IMG/VR virus record: IMGVR_UViG_3300009029_000003
Location: 1-24,091 of that record
Length of the DNA stretch: 24,091 nucleotides
Origin: a virus
Direction: 5' to 3' (one strand)
In this document: in pieces, positions 8,306-14,817 of the stretch
How the letters are laid out: every line of letters starts with the position of its first letter
Position numbering within the stretch: the stretch's first letter is position 1
Position numbers and translations under genes: made by a program
The notes under the pieces: generated by a model
What the model saw: the letters and a program-made list of their open reading frames with translations, nothing else
Database searches by the model: none
Told to the model about the DNA's origin: nothing

Positions 8306-9034
8306 ATGCCCGCAAGTGAAGGAACCCGCGCCGTAGTCCGACTACGGGTGGGGGTGATGGCTGTGGTCGTAGCCGTCATTGGCGTGCTCGCACTGGCTGT
8401 GACAACCTCCACCAGCAGTGCCGCTGAGGCTACCTCGACCGCTTACGTCACGGGGTACTCGTATTACGACAACAGTCCTCCCGGCACCGCCATCTCTGAC
8501 CCGGTTCTACACCAGGGCGCTGGCGGGGTTGGGACATATGCCAACCCAATTACTGTGGCAGTGGGCATTGTCAACAACGCACCGATGATCGCGGCGGGCA
8601 CCCGGTTCTATATTCCGAACCTGCGGCGCTACTTCATGGTTGAGGACACCTGCGCATCCTGCGCCACCAACGTACCCTCGGGCGCAGCCTTCTGGATCGA
8701 CGTATGGGTTGACGGCTCGACCACGTCTACGGCGGCGGCTGATTTGTGCATGAACGCGATTACCGGCAACTGGAAAGTCATCCAGAATCCCGCGTCCACC
8801 TACGCCGTCGTGTCGGGTGCCATCTCCAAGGCAAGCGGCTGTACCGCGCAGTACGGCAACACGCTAGTGCTCGTCAGCTCGCCGGCCACCACCACGGCGC
8901 CTGTCGTGACCACAACCACCACGACGCCTGTCGTGACCACAACCACGGTCGCGCCCCTCAAGGCCACAAGCCTGAGCTGCCCTGTCATGGCTGTGCCCAC
9001 CGTGGGGCAGGTCGTGTCCTGCACGTACCGCTGA
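8306..9034 (+). CDS. Exported double-psi beta-barrel (expansin/3D-like) protein
   Basis: A 242-residue protein with a basic N-terminus and a hydrophobic segment (about 13-32) ending in SSAAEA, a likely signal peptide. The core from about 48 to 150 has YSYYDNSPPGTAI, GTRFYIPNLRRYFMVEDTC and WIDVWVDG. This matches the double-psi beta-barrel domain of expansin-like, barwin-like and 3D-domain proteins, including the conserved Asp in EDTC. A Thr/Pro/Val-rich linker with two copies of TTTxPVVTTT-type sequence follows, then a short Cys-containing tail. Relatives bind or loosen polysaccharides or cut peptidoglycan; whether this one is catalytic cannot be seen. It sits directly after an exported sugar deacetylase, so both may act on the host envelope. 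No transmembrane anchor or sortase signal is visible at the C-terminus. Confidence 0.72.
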   Translation: MPASEGTRAVVRLRVGVMAVVVAVIGVLALAVTTSTSSAAEATSTAYVTGYSYYDNSPPGTAISDPVLHQGAGGVGTYANPITVAVGIVNNAPMIAAGTRFYIPNLRRYFMVEDTCASCATNVPSGAAFWIDVWVDGSTTSTAAADLCMNAITGNWKVIQNPASTYAVVSGAISKASGCTAQYGNTLVLVSSPATTTAPVVTTTTTTPVVTTTTVAPLKATSLSCPVMAVPTVGQVVSCTYR

Positions 9035-9038
9035 CCCC

Positions 9039-9440
9039 ATGAGCGTGCTCTCACCACCCAGGCTGTATGCCCTCGACGCGGCGTGCCGACCGATCCGCGA
9101 AGCATTCGGATGTTCGCCGTACCTCGTCGGATCAGTGCAGGAACGCAAACCCGGGCCGCTCTCAGACGTAGACGTGCGGCTGATCCTGTCCGACGAGAAG
9201 TACGACCGACTGTTTGGCAAGCAGAGTGCCGCATTCCGGACGATCCTCGATCTAGCATTCTCCGCTTGGCTCAGCCAGCAGACCGGCCTACCGGTCGACT
9301 TTCAGATCCAACGCAGGACTGAGGCCAACGCCAACCACGCCGGGAAGCAGCGGAATCCACTTGGTGGCCGCGCACTGTCCGACTGGCTGGGCGACGCCAC
9401 GCCCATCGCAACACAACCCAATAAGGAGAACCTGACATGA
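9039..9440 (+). CDS. Minimal nucleotidyltransferase domain protein
   Basis: A 133-residue protein with the polymerase-beta-type nucleotidyltransferase signature: LVGS at 29-32, then SDVDVRLIL with Asp43 and Asp45, and a likely third acidic residue in LPVDFQIQ (Asp87). The size suits a stand-alone minimal nucleotidyltransferase. Such proteins are common in actinophages; substrates are unknown, and some bacterial relatives are toxins or antitoxins that transfer nucleotides to tRNA or protein. It starts 4 bases after the preceding stop without a clear ribosome site and overlaps the next gene by ATGA. Confidence 0.8.
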   Translation: MSVLSPPRLYALDAACRPIREAFGCSPYLVGSVQERKPGPLSDVDVRLILSDEKYDRLFGKQSAAFRTILDLAFSAWLSQQTGLPVDFQIQRRTEANANHAGKQRNPLGGRALSDWLGDATPIATQPNKENLT

Positions 9441-9607
9441 GACGACTGAAGATCCAGATGCTGCCCTACAGCCTGCGGAACAGTGAGGTTCGCTGGATGG
9501 GCGCCCGGATCCAGTGGGTGGTCAGCCCGGTGCAGATCGCGTTCTGGACTGCGATGGACACGCACCTGCCCAACAACTGGTTCACGTTCGCACCGGTCAG
9601 CCGATGA
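9437..9607 (+). CDS. Small hypothetical protein (56 aa)
   Basis: This short gene opens MRRLKIQMLPYSLRNSEV and has several Trp residues. The evidence for it is a strong AAGGAGAA site at 9422-9429, eight bases before the ATG, and an ATGA overlap with the nucleotidyltransferase stop. No family is recognised. It is followed by a 25-base gap and the RyR gene. Confidence 0.65.
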   Translation: MRRLKIQMLPYSLRNSEVRWMGARIQWVVSPVQIAFWTAMDTHLPNNWFTFAPVSR

Positions 9608-9632
9608 CGACCCACCCTCTGAGGAGCACCCA

Positions 9633-9971
9633 GTGAAGACCGAAGACATCGCCCGCGTATGCCACGAAGCCAACCGCGCCCTGCAGGCCATCCAAGGTGA
9701 CCCAACCCCGTCGCCCGCTTGGAATGACGCCCCAGACTGGCAGACCAACTCCGCAGTCGAGGGTGTTGTGAAGGCCATCGACGGACAAGGCCCCGAGCAA
9801 CTCCACGAGTCGTGGTGCGACTTCAAACGCAACGACGGATGGATGTTCGGAGACGTCAAAGACGTGGACGCCAAGACGCACCCATGCCTCGTGCCCTACG
9901 CCGATCTGCCCGACGACCAGAAGATCAAAGACCACGTATTCGGGGCCATCGTTCGCGTGCTCTCCGTTTAG
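9633..9971 (+). CDS. RyR domain protein
   Basis: A 112-residue protein that is essentially one RyR (ryanodine receptor repeat) domain: IARVCHEANRALQAIQGD, WQTNSAVEGVVKAI, then LHESWCDFKRNDGWMFG and HPCLVPYADLP before KIKDHVFGAIVRVL. RyR domains occur in many bacterial and phage proteins and in some defence-associated proteins, where ligand binding is suspected; no biochemical role can be assigned here. The GTG at 9633 is chosen because GAGGAG lies at a good distance upstream and the domain begins at once. It is followed immediately by the next ATG. Confidence 0.82.
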   Translation: MKTEDIARVCHEANRALQAIQGDPTPSPAWNDAPDWQTNSAVEGVVKAIDGQGPEQLHESWCDFKRNDGWMFGDVKDVDAKTHPCLVPYADLPDDQKIKDHVFGAIVRVLSV

Positions 9972-10202
9972 ATGAGTTCTGTCAAGATCGAGCGGACCAA
10001 CAACACTGCGATCTCGGTGAACACCAGTGCCGCCACGGGGAGCCGTGTCACGCTCGACCACTTCATGTGGGCTGCCAGAGAGCTCCAGAAGGCGATCGAC
10101 GCGGGTATGCCGATGGACACCGAGGTCAAGATTCGCAACGAGAGCGGGGTCAACGGTGTGTCCATCTCCGCTAGGGCCGTTCTGGTTCAGGACATCCCAT
10201 AA
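9972..10202 (+). CDS. Hypothetical protein (76 aa), last gene of island
   Basis: The ATG directly abuts the RyR gene's TAG. The sequence LDHFMWAARELQKAI, then MDTEVKIRNESGVNGVSISARAV, suggests a helix followed by beta strands. A similar helix-then-strand layout (LREFVTACEGLPDEVLVRI) is seen in the minus-strand protein at 12635-12880, so the two may be distantly related. The stop at 10200-10202 touches the stop of the converging glycosyltransferase at 10203-10205, leaving no space for a terminator between them. Confidence 0.7.
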   Translation: MSSVKIERTNNTAISVNTSAATGSRVTLDHFMWAARELQKAIDAGMPMDTEVKIRNESGVNGVSISARAVLVQDIP

Positions 10203-10811
10203 TCAGGTCCCGACCCACGGCCTGCCTGCGGTGTGCCCCCACCAGTGCTCCCACTGCCAGGTCACCTCGGGCAGGTGGTGGAACACCGCGCCGGCCAAGG
10301 CGAGTTTGCGCCACGTACCCCAGTCCTCGCACGGGTTATCTGGGCTGGCCCACGGCGGCGAAGTGAACCCACCCACGTCCATGAGTAGCTCGCGGCGCAC
10401 CAGGACGGTGATTGGGATAAAGTTCCCTTTGGTGATCAGCCAGTCCCGGGCCTTCGCATCGAAGGGTCGCATCGCGGCACGTTCCCTGTCGACATAGAGG
10501 ACGTCGGGTCCGTTGCTGCTGAACCACGGGTAGACCATGTCGGCGCCGGTGGCTTCCGCGCAGCACAGCAGGTGGTCTAGGTGGTGGGGGTGGAGCCAAT
10601 CGTCATCGTCCAGGAACGCCACCCATGTCGTGTCCGCTTTGGCCAGTGCCCGGTTGCGGGCCTCAGCGGCACCAGCATGTTCCAGGTCCAGGTGCACGGC
10701 AACTGCGCTGGGTTGCTGGGTTTGTGCATCCACGGACGCGAGGGCCCGCTTGAAGAACTGGGCGCGCGGCGGGATCGACGGGATGACCACGGTCAACGAC
10801 ACGCCAGTCAT
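10203..10811 (-). CDS. Family 2 glycosyltransferase (GT-A)
   Basis: A 202-residue protein with the GT-A pattern: LTVVIPSIPPR at the start, EARNRALAKADTTWVAFLDDDD (metal-binding Asp cluster at 68-71), ATGADMVYPWF, then LMDVGGF and CEDWGTWRKLALAG near the end, which supplies the usual catalytic acidic residue. It is short but appears complete. It is similar along its length to the next gene upstream (10821-11431), so the pair arose by duplication. GAGGT lies about six bases before the ATG. Donor and acceptor are unknown; capsid or tail protein, or host surface sugars, are possible acceptors. Confidence 0.88.
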   Translation of the reverse strand: MTGVSLTVVIPSIPPRAQFFKRALASVDAQTQQPSAVAVHLDLEHAGAAEARNRALAKADTTWVAFLDDDDWLHPHHLDHLLCCAEATGADMVYPWFSSNGPDVLYVDRERAAMRPFDAKARDWLITKGNFIPITVLVRRELLMDVGGFTSPPWASPDNPCEDWGTWRKLALAGAVFHHLPEVTWQWEHWWGHTAGRPWVGT

Positions 10812-10820
10812 GCGAGCACC

Positions 10821-11431
10821 TCAACTGGCAGACCAGCGGGACGGTAACCCGCTGGTGTTTCCCGAATCGTGGTGCCACTTCCAGGTGCGCTGGTCGAGGT
10901 GCACGATCTTGACCCCACCACGGGCCAACCGCAGGATCAGCCTGTAGTCCTCACCTGCCCGGTTGCCCCCCGAGTCGACGCCAGGGTCAGATCCTTGGCT
11001 TGCATCCCAGTCGTATGAAAGCCGCCCACGGCACGAATGGCGTCGGTTCTGGCCAAGAAGGTGACTGGTACCTGATGAGGCGCGCTGTCACACCATGCGT
11101 CATGTTCCCATTGTGGAAACGGGTCCATGCCGCCGACCACGTCATACCAGGGGTAGACCAGGTCAGCTCCGGTCGTCTCGGCGTGCATCATCAACGCCTG
11201 CAGGTGCTCAGGGTTCATCTCGTCGTCGTCGTCCAGGAACGCCACCCATGTTGTGGTCACCCCGGCCAGGGCCCGGTCACGGGTTGCTGGCGCCCCTTCC
11301 CGCGCAGTGTCGAACGCAATGCTGACTGCGACGGCCGGGTTGTTTTGGGTCGCGACGGAGGCCAGTGCGCGGGCCAGCAGTGTGGTCCGTGGGGCGATCG
11401 AGGGGATGGCAACGGTGATCACAGAGCTCAC
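10821..11431 (-). CDS. Family 2 glycosyltransferase with apparent frameshift
   Basis: Frame 0 from the GTG at 11431 gives ITVAIPSIAPR, the DDDD motif, TGADLVYPWYD and VGGF, then runs into unrelated sequence and stops at 10937. A -1 shift at the TTT at 11018-11020 instead reads SYDWDASQGSDPGVDSGGN, AGEDYRLILRLARGG and TWKWHHDSGNTSGLP to a TGA at 10821. This matches the C-terminus of the paralogue next door (CEDWGTWRKLALAG, TWQWEHWWGHTAGRP). The gene therefore appears to have lost one base, through real inactivation or a sequence error. No classic slippery heptamer is seen. It overlaps the methyltransferase by GTGA, and the shifted stop is 9 bases from the next gene, as expected for an intact operon. 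Confidence 0.8.
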
Positions 11432-11937
11432 CGGACACCCGACGCTCGTGTGTCCGTCCCACCCAGGTGCGTCGACCGGTGTGCGACCTGCTCGGACTCA
11501 ACAAGCCGGTAACCCGCAGCGGCCATCACATGGTCCAGCTCAGCAGCAGTGACGTTCTCATACCAGCCGGGCAGGTCTGGGTCGTCATGGTTCACACCGT
11601 GCACAGCCCTGCCCGGTCCTGCGCACGTGAACACCGCTCGCCCACCAGGCCGCAGCATAAGCAACGCGTTGACGACAATCTCCGCCCAGCGGGGCGTGTG
11701 CTCAAACAGTTCGCAGCACAAAACCAGGTCGACAGGTGCCGCAGGAAGCCACTCAGCCGCGTTGGCCACCACGTCAACATCGGCGCCAGGCACCGCGTCC
11801 ACACCCAGGTACTGTGTCCCCCGGAACAGGTCCCGGACCCTGGCGCCTGACGTGTTCCGTGACCCGAGCTCCACCACTGTGATCGCTGGGTCGTTGGTCG
11901 CCCAGCGTGCCGCGTACTCTTTCGCCTCAGCGTGCAT
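11428..11937 (-). CDS. Class I SAM-dependent methyltransferase
   Basis: A 169-residue protein with a seven-strand methyltransferase layout: motif I VELGSRNTSG at 22-31, an acidic end of strand 2 in YLGVDAVPGADV, motif IV DLVLCCELFEHTPRW near 69-83, and LLMLRPGGRAVFTC near 92-105. The fold is of the small-molecule methyltransferase type (Methyltransf_11-like), not a DNA methylase. Lying between a GT-A-like gene and two family 2 glycosyltransferases, it may methylate a sugar or the glycosylated protein, but this is inference. It overlaps the next gene by four bases. Confidence 0.83.
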   Translation of the reverse strand: MHAEAKEYAARWATNDPAITVVELGSRNTSGARVRDLFRGTQYLGVDAVPGADVDVVANAAEWLPAAPVDLVLCCELFEHTPRWAEIVVNALLMLRPGGRAVFTCAGPGRAVHGVNHDDPDLPGWYENVTAAELDHVMAAAGYRLVESEQVAHRSTHLGGTDTRASGVR

Positions 11938-11949
11938 CGCGCGTCGCCC

Positions 11950-12591
11950 TCACTTGTGCATCCACCAGGCCACCCCGTTATCGGTGCAGCTTTTAAACAC
12001 CGTGTGAACCGTGGGCCCCGTGGTGTGCGGGCGACCAAACATGGTCATGTTGAACGCTGCCATGTCAGAGTCGTCCGGGTGCAGGGTGAGCATCCCTTGA
12101 AGTGCGGTCACAAACCCGGTCACCGTCGCCAGGTCCCCGCCGAGCAGGCCCGCGTTCAACAGGAGCAGGTTCTCATGCGCACCAACCCAGGCCCGGGACC
12201 CAGGATCGTGGTGCACCGTTCTCATCCACGAGCACCCAACCAGGTCCGGCTCCGACCCGACGTACAGGGTGCCGGGCCTCATGTCAGCCCAAGGCTCCCG
12301 CAGCATCGTGACGTCCGTGCTATCTGTGATCCAAACGAACCCGCTCGTACACGTCTCGAGGTAGTCGAGTACACGATCCCACCGAGCAACGTACGGGGAT
12401 TTATCGAGCGGGGTTCCGCGTACTATCTCCACGCCAGGGAAAGACTCAGTCGCCTCGTCAACAAGCACAACCCGATTTGCACCGCGGATGCTGTGTGCCC
12501 ACTTCGCGATGACACTAATGTCCGGCTCCCACTTCGCCCCACCCTGTGGATCTTCCCGTGTGGTGAGCAGCATCGTGACGACCGTGTTCAT
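11950..12591 (-). CDS. Glycosyltransferase-like protein (GT-A type)
   Basis: A 213-residue protein without a certain family. FVWITDSTDVTMLREPW (near 84-100) resembles the DxD region of nucleotide-sugar transferases, and LLLLNAGLLGGD (near 146-157) resembles the LNAG-(L/V)-(F/L)-GG motif of GT8-like enzymes. FNMTMFGRPHTTG near the end fits the same fold. The context of a methyltransferase and two glycosyltransferases supports the call. It starts at the ATG at 12591, 43 bases after the previous stop, with only a weak ribosome site. Confidence 0.68.
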   Translation of the reverse strand: MNTVVTMLLTTREDPQGGAKWEPDISVIAKWAHSIRGANRVVLVDEATESFPGVEIVRGTPLDKSPYVARWDRVLDYLETCTSGFVWITDSTDVTMLREPWADMRPGTLYVGSEPDLVGCSWMRTVHHDPGSRAWVGAHENLLLLNAGLLGGDLATVTGFVTALQGMLTLHPDDSDMAAFNMTMFGRPHTTGPTVHTVFKSCTDNGVAWWMHK

Positions 12592-12634
12592 CGCGGGCCG
12601 CGGGTGAACGTCGACTCGGGCAGGACCAGGCGGG

Positions 12635-12880
12635 TCACGAGGTCGCGTCCGAGTTCTTGGGGTGCAGGTAGTTGACCTCGAAGGTCACGTCACGCCGGCC
12701 GCCCTCATCCAGGCGGGGCAGGTCGATACGCACCAGCACCTCGTCTGGTAGCCCTTCGCAAGCGGTGACGAACTCCCTCAGATCGTCCAGGTGGGGCCCG
12801 TTCTCGTGCGTCTCGAACGCGGGTTTGGCGACGTGGTGGACGCGGGTGACTGTCGTCTCAGTGGTCGTCCGACTACTCAT
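12635..12880 (-). CDS. Hypothetical protein (81 aa)
   Basis: No family is recognised. The sequence has HLDDLREFVTACEGLPDEVLVRI followed by RRDVTFEVNY, a helix-strand pattern like that of small phage proteins of unknown role. The ATG at 12880 overlaps the previous gene's TGA (ATGA), so the longer frame reaching 12937 is not used. The 43 bases after it carry no visible gene. Confidence 0.68.
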   Translation of the reverse strand: MSSRTTTETTVTRVHHVAKPAFETHENGPHLDDLREFVTACEGLPDEVLVRIDLPRLDEGGRRDVTFEVNYLHPKNSDATS

Positions 12881-13323
12881 GTCTGCTCCGGGTCGATAAG
12901 GTCGGCCCAGCGGTACTGCTCGCACCCGTCCGCCCATCGGAAGTCGGGGTCGCCGACCTTGTAGCGCAAGAACTCCCGCTCATGACCGTTACCCGCCGTC
13001 CATGCGCGGACCTTCTCACCCCATCCCGGCTCAGGGATGCGCGCCGGCCTGGTCTGCGCCTCGATCTGGTCGACTACAGCGTTGGTCCAGTCGTGCCGTG
13101 GCTGGCGGAGAATATCGAGCACATACTCCCTGTGTTGGCGCTCACCGAGGTCGATGATCGTCAGCGGGCGGGCGTCCGTGATGGCTTCCCCGTAGGTGAA
13201 CCCGAGGAACCCACCCAGGGGTGCAGCGCACGCCGCGGCACCAACGCCGTCGCTCATCACGATCTGGTCTGTGACACCGTTCACTGTGGCCTTGTAGATG
13301 CCACGCTCAAGTTCAACCTTCAC
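12877..13323 (-). CDS. Hypothetical protein (148 aa)
   Basis: An acidic soluble protein opening MKVELERGIYKATVNGV, with an Ala/Gly-rich stretch (GVGAAACAAPLGGFLGFTYG) near 27-46 and a Trp-rich C-terminus (FRWADGCEQYRWADL). No known domain is recognised and there is no signal peptide. A GTG start overlaps the previous stop (GTGA) and its own stop overlaps the next start, so it belongs to the 15468-10203 operon. Confidence 0.72.
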   Translation of the reverse strand: MKVELERGIYKATVNGVTDQIVMSDGVGAAACAAPLGGFLGFTYGEAITDARPLTIIDLGERQHREYVLDILRQPRHDWTNAVVDQIEAQTRPARIPEPGWGEKVRAWTAGNGHEREFLRYKVGDPDFRWADGCEQYRWADLIDPEQT

Positions 13324-13538
13324 TGCTGCTCCTCAGCTTTGGCTTTCATGGCTTTCGCAATCTCGGCCCGGCTCCGGTCCGCGGCGTGCTGTTTCCTGCG
13401 TGCCGCTGCCCGTCGCTGCTGCCTGTTGGGTTTCGGACGGGCAAGGATGCTGGACGTGGTGGCCTTGATCGCTTCCCGCAATGCTGCCGGGTCGATGACC
13501 GCTTCCCGCAGTGCTGTCGGGTCGATGACCGCTTTCAC
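13320..13538 (-). CDS. Small basic protein with repeated N-terminus (72 aa)
   Basis: The first 20 residues hold two copies of the ten-residue unit VID-P-(T/A)-ALREA, encoded by a 30-base tandem repeat. The rest is strongly basic and helical (RPKPNRQQRRAAARRKQHA, then AKAMKAKAEEQQ), which would suit nucleic-acid binding. No family is recognised. The GTG start overlaps the Acb2-like gene's stop by GTGA. Confidence 0.65.
   Translation of the reverse strand: MKAVIDPTALREAVIDPAALREAIKATTSSILARPKPNRQQRRAAARRKQHAADRSRAEIAKAMKAKAEEQQ
13471..13530 (-). repeat. 30-base tandem duplication inside a gene
   Basis: The units at 13471-13500 and 13501-13530 match at 28 of 30 bases. They encode the repeated VIDPxALREA segment of the small basic protein, and the length keeps the frame. 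Confidence 0.9.
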
Positions 13539-13759
13539 AACGGCTCGCGGGCGACCGCGCCGTTTGCCCAGAACATGGCTTCCTCGATCTTGGTGACAGC
13601 CGATGACTTTTCGCGACCCTCAGGCACCGCCCCGTTGATGAACGTGGCCAACTCCAAGCACTTGTCACGGATCTGCTCGTGCAGGACACCGCGCTGGTTC
13701 GCGTCTGTGGCCGGGTGGAACGAGAAACGGTTGTCAAGGTCGGACTGGAGCATGGTCAT
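13535..13759 (-). CDS. acb2: Acb2-like cyclic oligonucleotide sponge (anti-CBASS)
   Basis: A 74-residue protein. DNRFSFHPATDANQRGVLHE followed by IRDKCLELATFINGAVPEGR and EKSSAVTKIEEAMFWANGAVAR matches the Acb2/Tad1-hairpin family, whose members share an RF-x-(Y/F)-HxP start and a (S/G)REKS-x-A-x-TK-(L/I)-EEA-x-(M/F)-WAN C-terminal hairpin. T4 Vs.4 and Pseudomonas phage Acb2 belong to this family. Known members form hexamers that bind cyclic di- and trinucleotides and so block CBASS defence, whose effectors need those signals. Length and motif spacing are normal for the family. The start could be GTG 13762, ATG 13759 or ATG 13753; each overlaps the upstream gene. The family call is confident; activity in this phage is inferred. 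Confidence 0.82.
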   Translation of the reverse strand: MTMLQSDLDNRFSFHPATDANQRGVLHEQIRDKCLELATFINGAVPEGREKSSAVTKIEEAMFWANGAVAREPL

Positions 13760-14006
13760 CACTTTCGGTTGTGTTCATGGCTCTGCGGATGTGCAGGGCG
13801 AGCATGGAAGACGAAGATGTGAGGGTCATGCCGAGCAAGTGAGCGCCGCATTGGCAGACGCCTTCCGGTCCATCCCCGCAGTCTGCTTCGGTGTGGATGA
13901 GCGCATGTCTGACCTCGGATGGCCGGACCAGCCTGTCGTTTAGCACTCGATCGGCAGCGTTGGCTAGGCCGTCCCGGTATCCGCGCAAATACTCGGATTC
14001 GGTCAC
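13734..14006 (-). CDS. Hypothetical protein (90 aa)
   Basis: The GTG at 14006 overlaps the previous stop (GTGA), so the much longer open frame to 14138 is an extension only. The protein opens VTESEYLRGYRDGLANAADRVL and has a CGDGPEGVCQCG cluster in the middle that might bind a metal. No family is recognised. It overlaps the start of the Acb2-like gene by about 26 bases. Confidence 0.65.
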   Translation of the reverse strand: MTESEYLRGYRDGLANAADRVLNDRLVRPSEVRHALIHTEADCGDGPEGVCQCGAHLLGMTLTSSSSMLALHIRRAMNTTESDDHAPVRP

Positions 14007-14281
14007 GTGTGCTCGCTCAGCGCGCCGGTCACAGCGGACAGAGTGAGGACCAGGGCGACCCAGATCCACGCCGGCCACAGGAACCAGGTGAGCACCGCGG
14101 CGAGCACAGCGAACCAGAAGCTCACACACCACATGCACGAAGCTAACGTCACCAACCAGCCCGTGAACGACGTGGTGAACCAGGTGCGAGGCCGGGCCAG
14201 GACCTCATCCTGGGTCACCAACCGGCTCAGACGGAACACTGCGCCGGCGTTCAACACCAGCATCATCCAGGTGAGGGTCAC
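14003..14281 (-). CDS. Small membrane protein, DUF1360-like
   Basis: A 92-residue protein with about three hydrophobic segments. The pattern RLSRLVTQDEVLARPR, then TLASCMWCVSFWFAVLAAVL and a final hydrophobic stretch, resembles DUF1360 proteins, which have a paired Cys motif (C-x-W-C) after the first loop and are common in actinobacteria and their phages. The function is unknown. It begins at a GTG overlapping the exonuclease stop. A holin is a conceivable alternative, but no endolysin gene lies nearby. Confidence 0.72.
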   Translation of the reverse strand: MTLTWMMLVLNAGAVFRLSRLVTQDEVLARPRTWFTTSFTGWLVTLASCMWCVSFWFAVLAAVLTWFLWPAWIWVALVLTLSAVTGALSEHT

Positions 14282-14817
14282 GAAGCCCCCAGCACACGGT
14301 CGTAGATGGCCATGGCCCAGCGAGCGTCACCCATCGCGGTGTGTCGTGCGTCGGTGGGTGGGTCGATGCCTACCTTGGTCGACAACTCATCAGAGTCCCA
14401 CGGCAGGCTGACTTCCGTACCTGCCCGTGCCAGGAAGCCCACGGCGAGGTTCTCCACGTCGATCAGGTGGTGGTACCAGTCCGGTGCGAGACCGAACCTG
14501 CACAGCAGCAACGCGATCCGCTCAGTGTCGAAGTTCGGGACCGCTCCGACGATGTGAGCCTTGCCACCCATGAACTCTTGAATCCGCAACGCCGCGACCA
14601 ATGGCGTGACGGAGTGTTGCGGGTCGTAACGCTGATGGTGGTCGACCTTGAATGACTCGGGCAGTAGGAGGCACTTCTGCTTGTCGTGCTCAATGAACAG
14701 ATGGAGCTCTTCTGGCTCGTAGCCCTCCTCGCGGCGGACGCCAGCGAACTCCCAGATGTCGTCGGTCAGGCTCAGGCCTGTGGTCTCTGTATCGCAAAAT
14801 ACCAAGGCGCTGCTCAC
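14278..14817 (-). CDS. DnaQ-like 3'-5' exonuclease
   Basis: A DEDD-type exonuclease. Exo I is FCDTETTGL (Asp9 and Glu11 from this start), Exo II is GAVPNFDTERI, and Exo III is HTAMGDARW with the His of the DEDDh subgroup. At about 179 residues it is a stand-alone nuclease without a polymerase, as often found in phages; roles include proofreading in trans, recombination or RNA/DNA degradation. GTG 14817 is preferred because it overlaps the stop of the small gene upstream by GTGA, like most genes here; an in-frame GTG at 14832 would add only five residues. Confidence 0.85.
   Translation of the reverse strand: MSSALVFCDTETTGLSLTDDIWEFAGVRREEGYEPEELHLFIEHDKQKCLLLPESFKVDHHQRYDPQHSVTPLVAALRIQEFMGGKAHIVGAVPNFDTERIALLLCRFGLAPDWYHHLIDVENLAVGFLARAGTEVSLPWDSDELSTKVGIDPPTDARHTAMGDARWAMAIYDRVLGAS

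Noticed and set aside
11012-11024. Programmed -1 frameshift in the glycosyltransferase
   Set aside because: The site lacks a classic XXXYYYZ slippery heptamer and no strong downstream structure was seen; a simple one-base loss is more likely.
13737-14138. Extended reading of the 90-residue gene to 14138
   Set aside because: The extension lies over the DUF1360-like membrane gene; the GTG at 14006 with a GTGA overlap fits the operon pattern.
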